A stretch of 64,000 bases of DNA from positions 1 to 64,000 of the forward strand of contig JAGVBZ010000043.1 of NCBI GenBank assembly GCA_020059465.1. The letters run 5' to 3'. The position numbers were made by a program, and so were the translations under genes. Position 1 is the stretch's first letter. Each line of letters starts with the position of its first letter. This document shows positions 62,823 to 64,000 of this stretch, piece by piece. The notes under the pieces are model-generated. The model made no database searches. It was given only the letters and a program-made list of their open reading frames with translations, and had not been told where the DNA came from. This DNA is from Brevinematales bacterium. GTDB lineage: Bacteria > Spirochaetota > Brevinematia > Brevinematales > GWF1-51-8.

Positions 62823-63488
62823 TTATTTGACCGCGCAGGCCTGCCGGGCGAGCTTGTCCACATGGGAATTCCAACGGTCTCCGGAATGCGCGGCGACCTT
62901 GACCCATTTGACACGGATGGAATTCGACCGGAAAAACGCCGCATACGCCTGCGAGACCGGGTGATTCGCCTTCCATTCGCCGGACGCCCATTTCTCGATA
63001 CCGGCATAATCGTAATGCAGCTCGATTTCACCGATGCCCTGCGCGCGGCACCATTCCAGCGCCTCGGTCGCCGCGCGAAGTTCCCCGGCGATCTGCGCGC
63101 TCTCCGCCGTATCGGATTCGCCGACAATCCCCGCGTGCTCATGTACGACCCGGTGATCCTTGACCGCTGCGAACGCATACCCGGTGGAATTGTTGCATCG
63201 GGAGCCGTCCACATAGATTCTTAAACCGTGTTCCCCGTTATGGCCGTGCCATGCGTCCTCGAGCGCGGGAATGACCGCCTTATCGGAGACCTCGCCGAAG
63301 TCCGCGGTAAATGTCCTTTTCGACGGCTTATAATATACCTTTACCGCGCCCTTGCCGTCGACCCGCACCTTCACGAGGTAATCCCGGAACGAGCCTTCGT
63401 CGAGCGACGAGACGATTCCTTCGTCGCCCAGTTTAGCGATATATTTTTCCGCGCGTACGCGGAGTTCGTTTTGTCCAATAGTCGGCAT
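62823..63488 (-). CDS. RNase H-like protein with N-terminal extension
   Basis: The 221-residue protein has an RNase HI-type domain at about 88-221: Asp94 in IYVDGS, Glu136 in AGELRAATEAL, Asp160 in HYDYAGIEKW, then His201 and Asp211 in AHSGDRWNSHVDKLA. All catalytic positions are present, so RNA in RNA/DNA hybrids is a likely substrate. The first 85 residues are not a known hybrid-binding domain and read like a small separate domain. The start is ATG behind GGAGAG. Confidence 0.85.
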   Translation of the reverse strand: MPTIGQNELRVRAEKYIAKLGDEGIVSSLDEGSFRDYLVKVRVDGKGAVKVYYKPSKRTFTADFGEVSDKAVIPALEDAWHGHNGEHGLRIYVDGSRCNNSTGYAFAAVKDHRVVHEHAGIVGESDTAESAQIAGELRAATEALEWCRAQGIGEIELHYDYAGIEKWASGEWKANHPVSQAYAAFFRSNSIRVKWVKVAAHSGDRWNSHVDKLARQACAVK

Positions 63489-63505
63489 AATTCTCTCCGG
63501 CGAAT

Positions 63506-63534
63506 AGTATAAACCGGGGAGGGGTAAATGTCAA
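63506..63534 (-). promoter_or_regulatory. promoter of the RNase H-like gene
   Basis: On the minus strand: TTGACA (63534-63529), 17 bp, TATACT (63511-63506), 17 bp from the ATG. Confidence 0.65.
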
Positions 63535-63553
63535 AATCAGTCCCTGCCCCTGC

Positions 63554-63581
63554 TTGACACATGCGGTGGGTATTATATAAT
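63554..63581 (+). promoter_or_regulatory. strong plus-strand promoter without an obvious gene
   Basis: TTGACA (63554-63559), 16 bp, TATAAT (63576-63581): both boxes perfect. Downstream to 63685 only a 15-codon frame (ATG 63642) is seen, before the minus-strand methyltransferase stop. The product may be a small or antisense RNA. Confidence 0.5.
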
Positions 63582-63685
63582 GAACTAAAGAAAAATAGGG
63601 GGCGGCGATTGCCGTATTTAGAAATAATTTATAGGGTTTCCATGTTTAGAAAATACTTCAACTGCGAGATAAATGATTGGGTATA

Positions 63686-64000
63686 TTAGATTACTATTTC
63701 ATATATCAACTGGAGTTCCTGATAGGTGAAACACTTCTCTATCCAGCGTAGGTTGATAGGAAAGTAGGTATTTGAAGTCAGTGAATACCCTTCGAGATCG
63801 ATTAAATTATTTTTTAATAAAAAAGCCTTATCGATGAAAGTTTTATGGGTTTTATCAAACCGGAATCCTTTTTCTCCAGGAACTACAATAATTATTTTTT
63901 TTATACCAATACCACGGCACGCATTAAATAATGCTTTTAGAATTTGCTCAGGATTTTGAAGGTGTTCGAGAACATGACTCATAATAAATGTTTGGAATAC
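63686..64000 (-). CDS. class I SAM methyltransferase, C-terminal part (cut by window)
   Basis: The frame is open to the right edge, so the gene begins outside. The visible part reads ..VFQTFIMSHVLEHLQNPEQILKA, the SHVLEHL turn of class I methyltransferases, followed by KIIIVVPGEKGFRFDKTH, a strand-loop typical of those that act on sugars or lipids in surface polysaccharide clusters. The DNA is notably AT-rich compared with the RNase H gene. Substrate unknown. Confidence 0.75.
   Translation of the reverse strand, partial: VFQTFIMSHVLEHLQNPEQILKALFNACRGIGIKKIIIVVPGEKGFRFDKTHKTFIDKAFLLKNNLIDLEGYSLTSNTYFPINLRWIEKCFTYQELQLIYEIVI

Noticed and set aside
1-64000. tRNA, rRNA, CRISPR array, insertion sequence with transposase
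   Set aside because: No cloverleaf, regular spacer array or transposase frame was seen on either strand.

Overview
The window looks like the chromosome of a Gram-negative, flagellated bacterium of moderate GC, by eye in the high 40s percent. A spirochaete, or a close uncultured relative, is the best guess. The grounds are fliJ followed by a FlbB/MotE-like flagellar gene (an order known from Borrelia), two UPF0164/PorV-like outer-membrane barrels, many lipoproteins, and an expanded set of STAS anti-anti-sigma proteins. This is inference: there is no rRNA gene in the window to confirm it. I see no tRNA, rRNA, CRISPR array or transposase.

Layout. 1-2840: a 5'-cut degenerate HD-GYP gene, a degenerate GGDEF gene, a shrunken RecQ-like protein and an unknown. 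2922-5079: a TPR lipoprotein and an outer-membrane barrel. 5251-7193: a partner-switch cluster of one HATPase anti-sigma kinase and four STAS proteins. 7270-12766: purS, murB, ddl, ftsQ, ftsA and ftsZ, a cell wall/division operon. 13066-16982: an aminotransferase, a lipoprotein, coaBC and ruvC. 17340-18851: an HtrA protease. 18918-22482: a minus-strand block (beta-propeller/caspase protein, SDR, DUF1801) bounded by two inverted copies of a 136-bp repeat. 22769-27889: serine acetyltransferase, a very AT-rich membrane protein gene, an acidic zinc-ribbon protein, HIT, rpsU, yqeY and dapF. 28088-34243: a six-gene envelope export operon (LolA-like protein, barrel, ABC ATPase, three FtsX-type permeases) behind a strong promoter with two identical-type palindromic operators. 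34294-38113: miaB with a TPR membrane protein on the minus strand, then ispG.

38202-55287 is the most distinctive part. A textbook sigma-54 promoter, with tandem palindromes upstream and a folded leader downstream, precedes two giant secreted proteins of 2583 and 2571 residues. Both are built from about 13 Ig-like repeats and end in the same FlgD-Ig-type C-terminal domain. They are followed by a PorV/UPF0164-like barrel gene. I propose a regulated surface-fibre or adhesin system in which the barrel and the shared C-terminal domain handle export or anchoring.

55410-64000: a phosphohexomutase; a minus-strand radical SAM / truB / lipoprotein operon; fliJ, a lytic transglycosylase and a FlbB-like gene with two small secreted proteins; an NlpC/P60-type hydrolase; an RNase H; and the end of an AT-rich methyltransferase gene cut by the window edge.

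Most housekeeping calls rest on visible catalytic motifs. Promoters were found by eye as -35/-10 pairs with 16-17 bp spacing and are untested.
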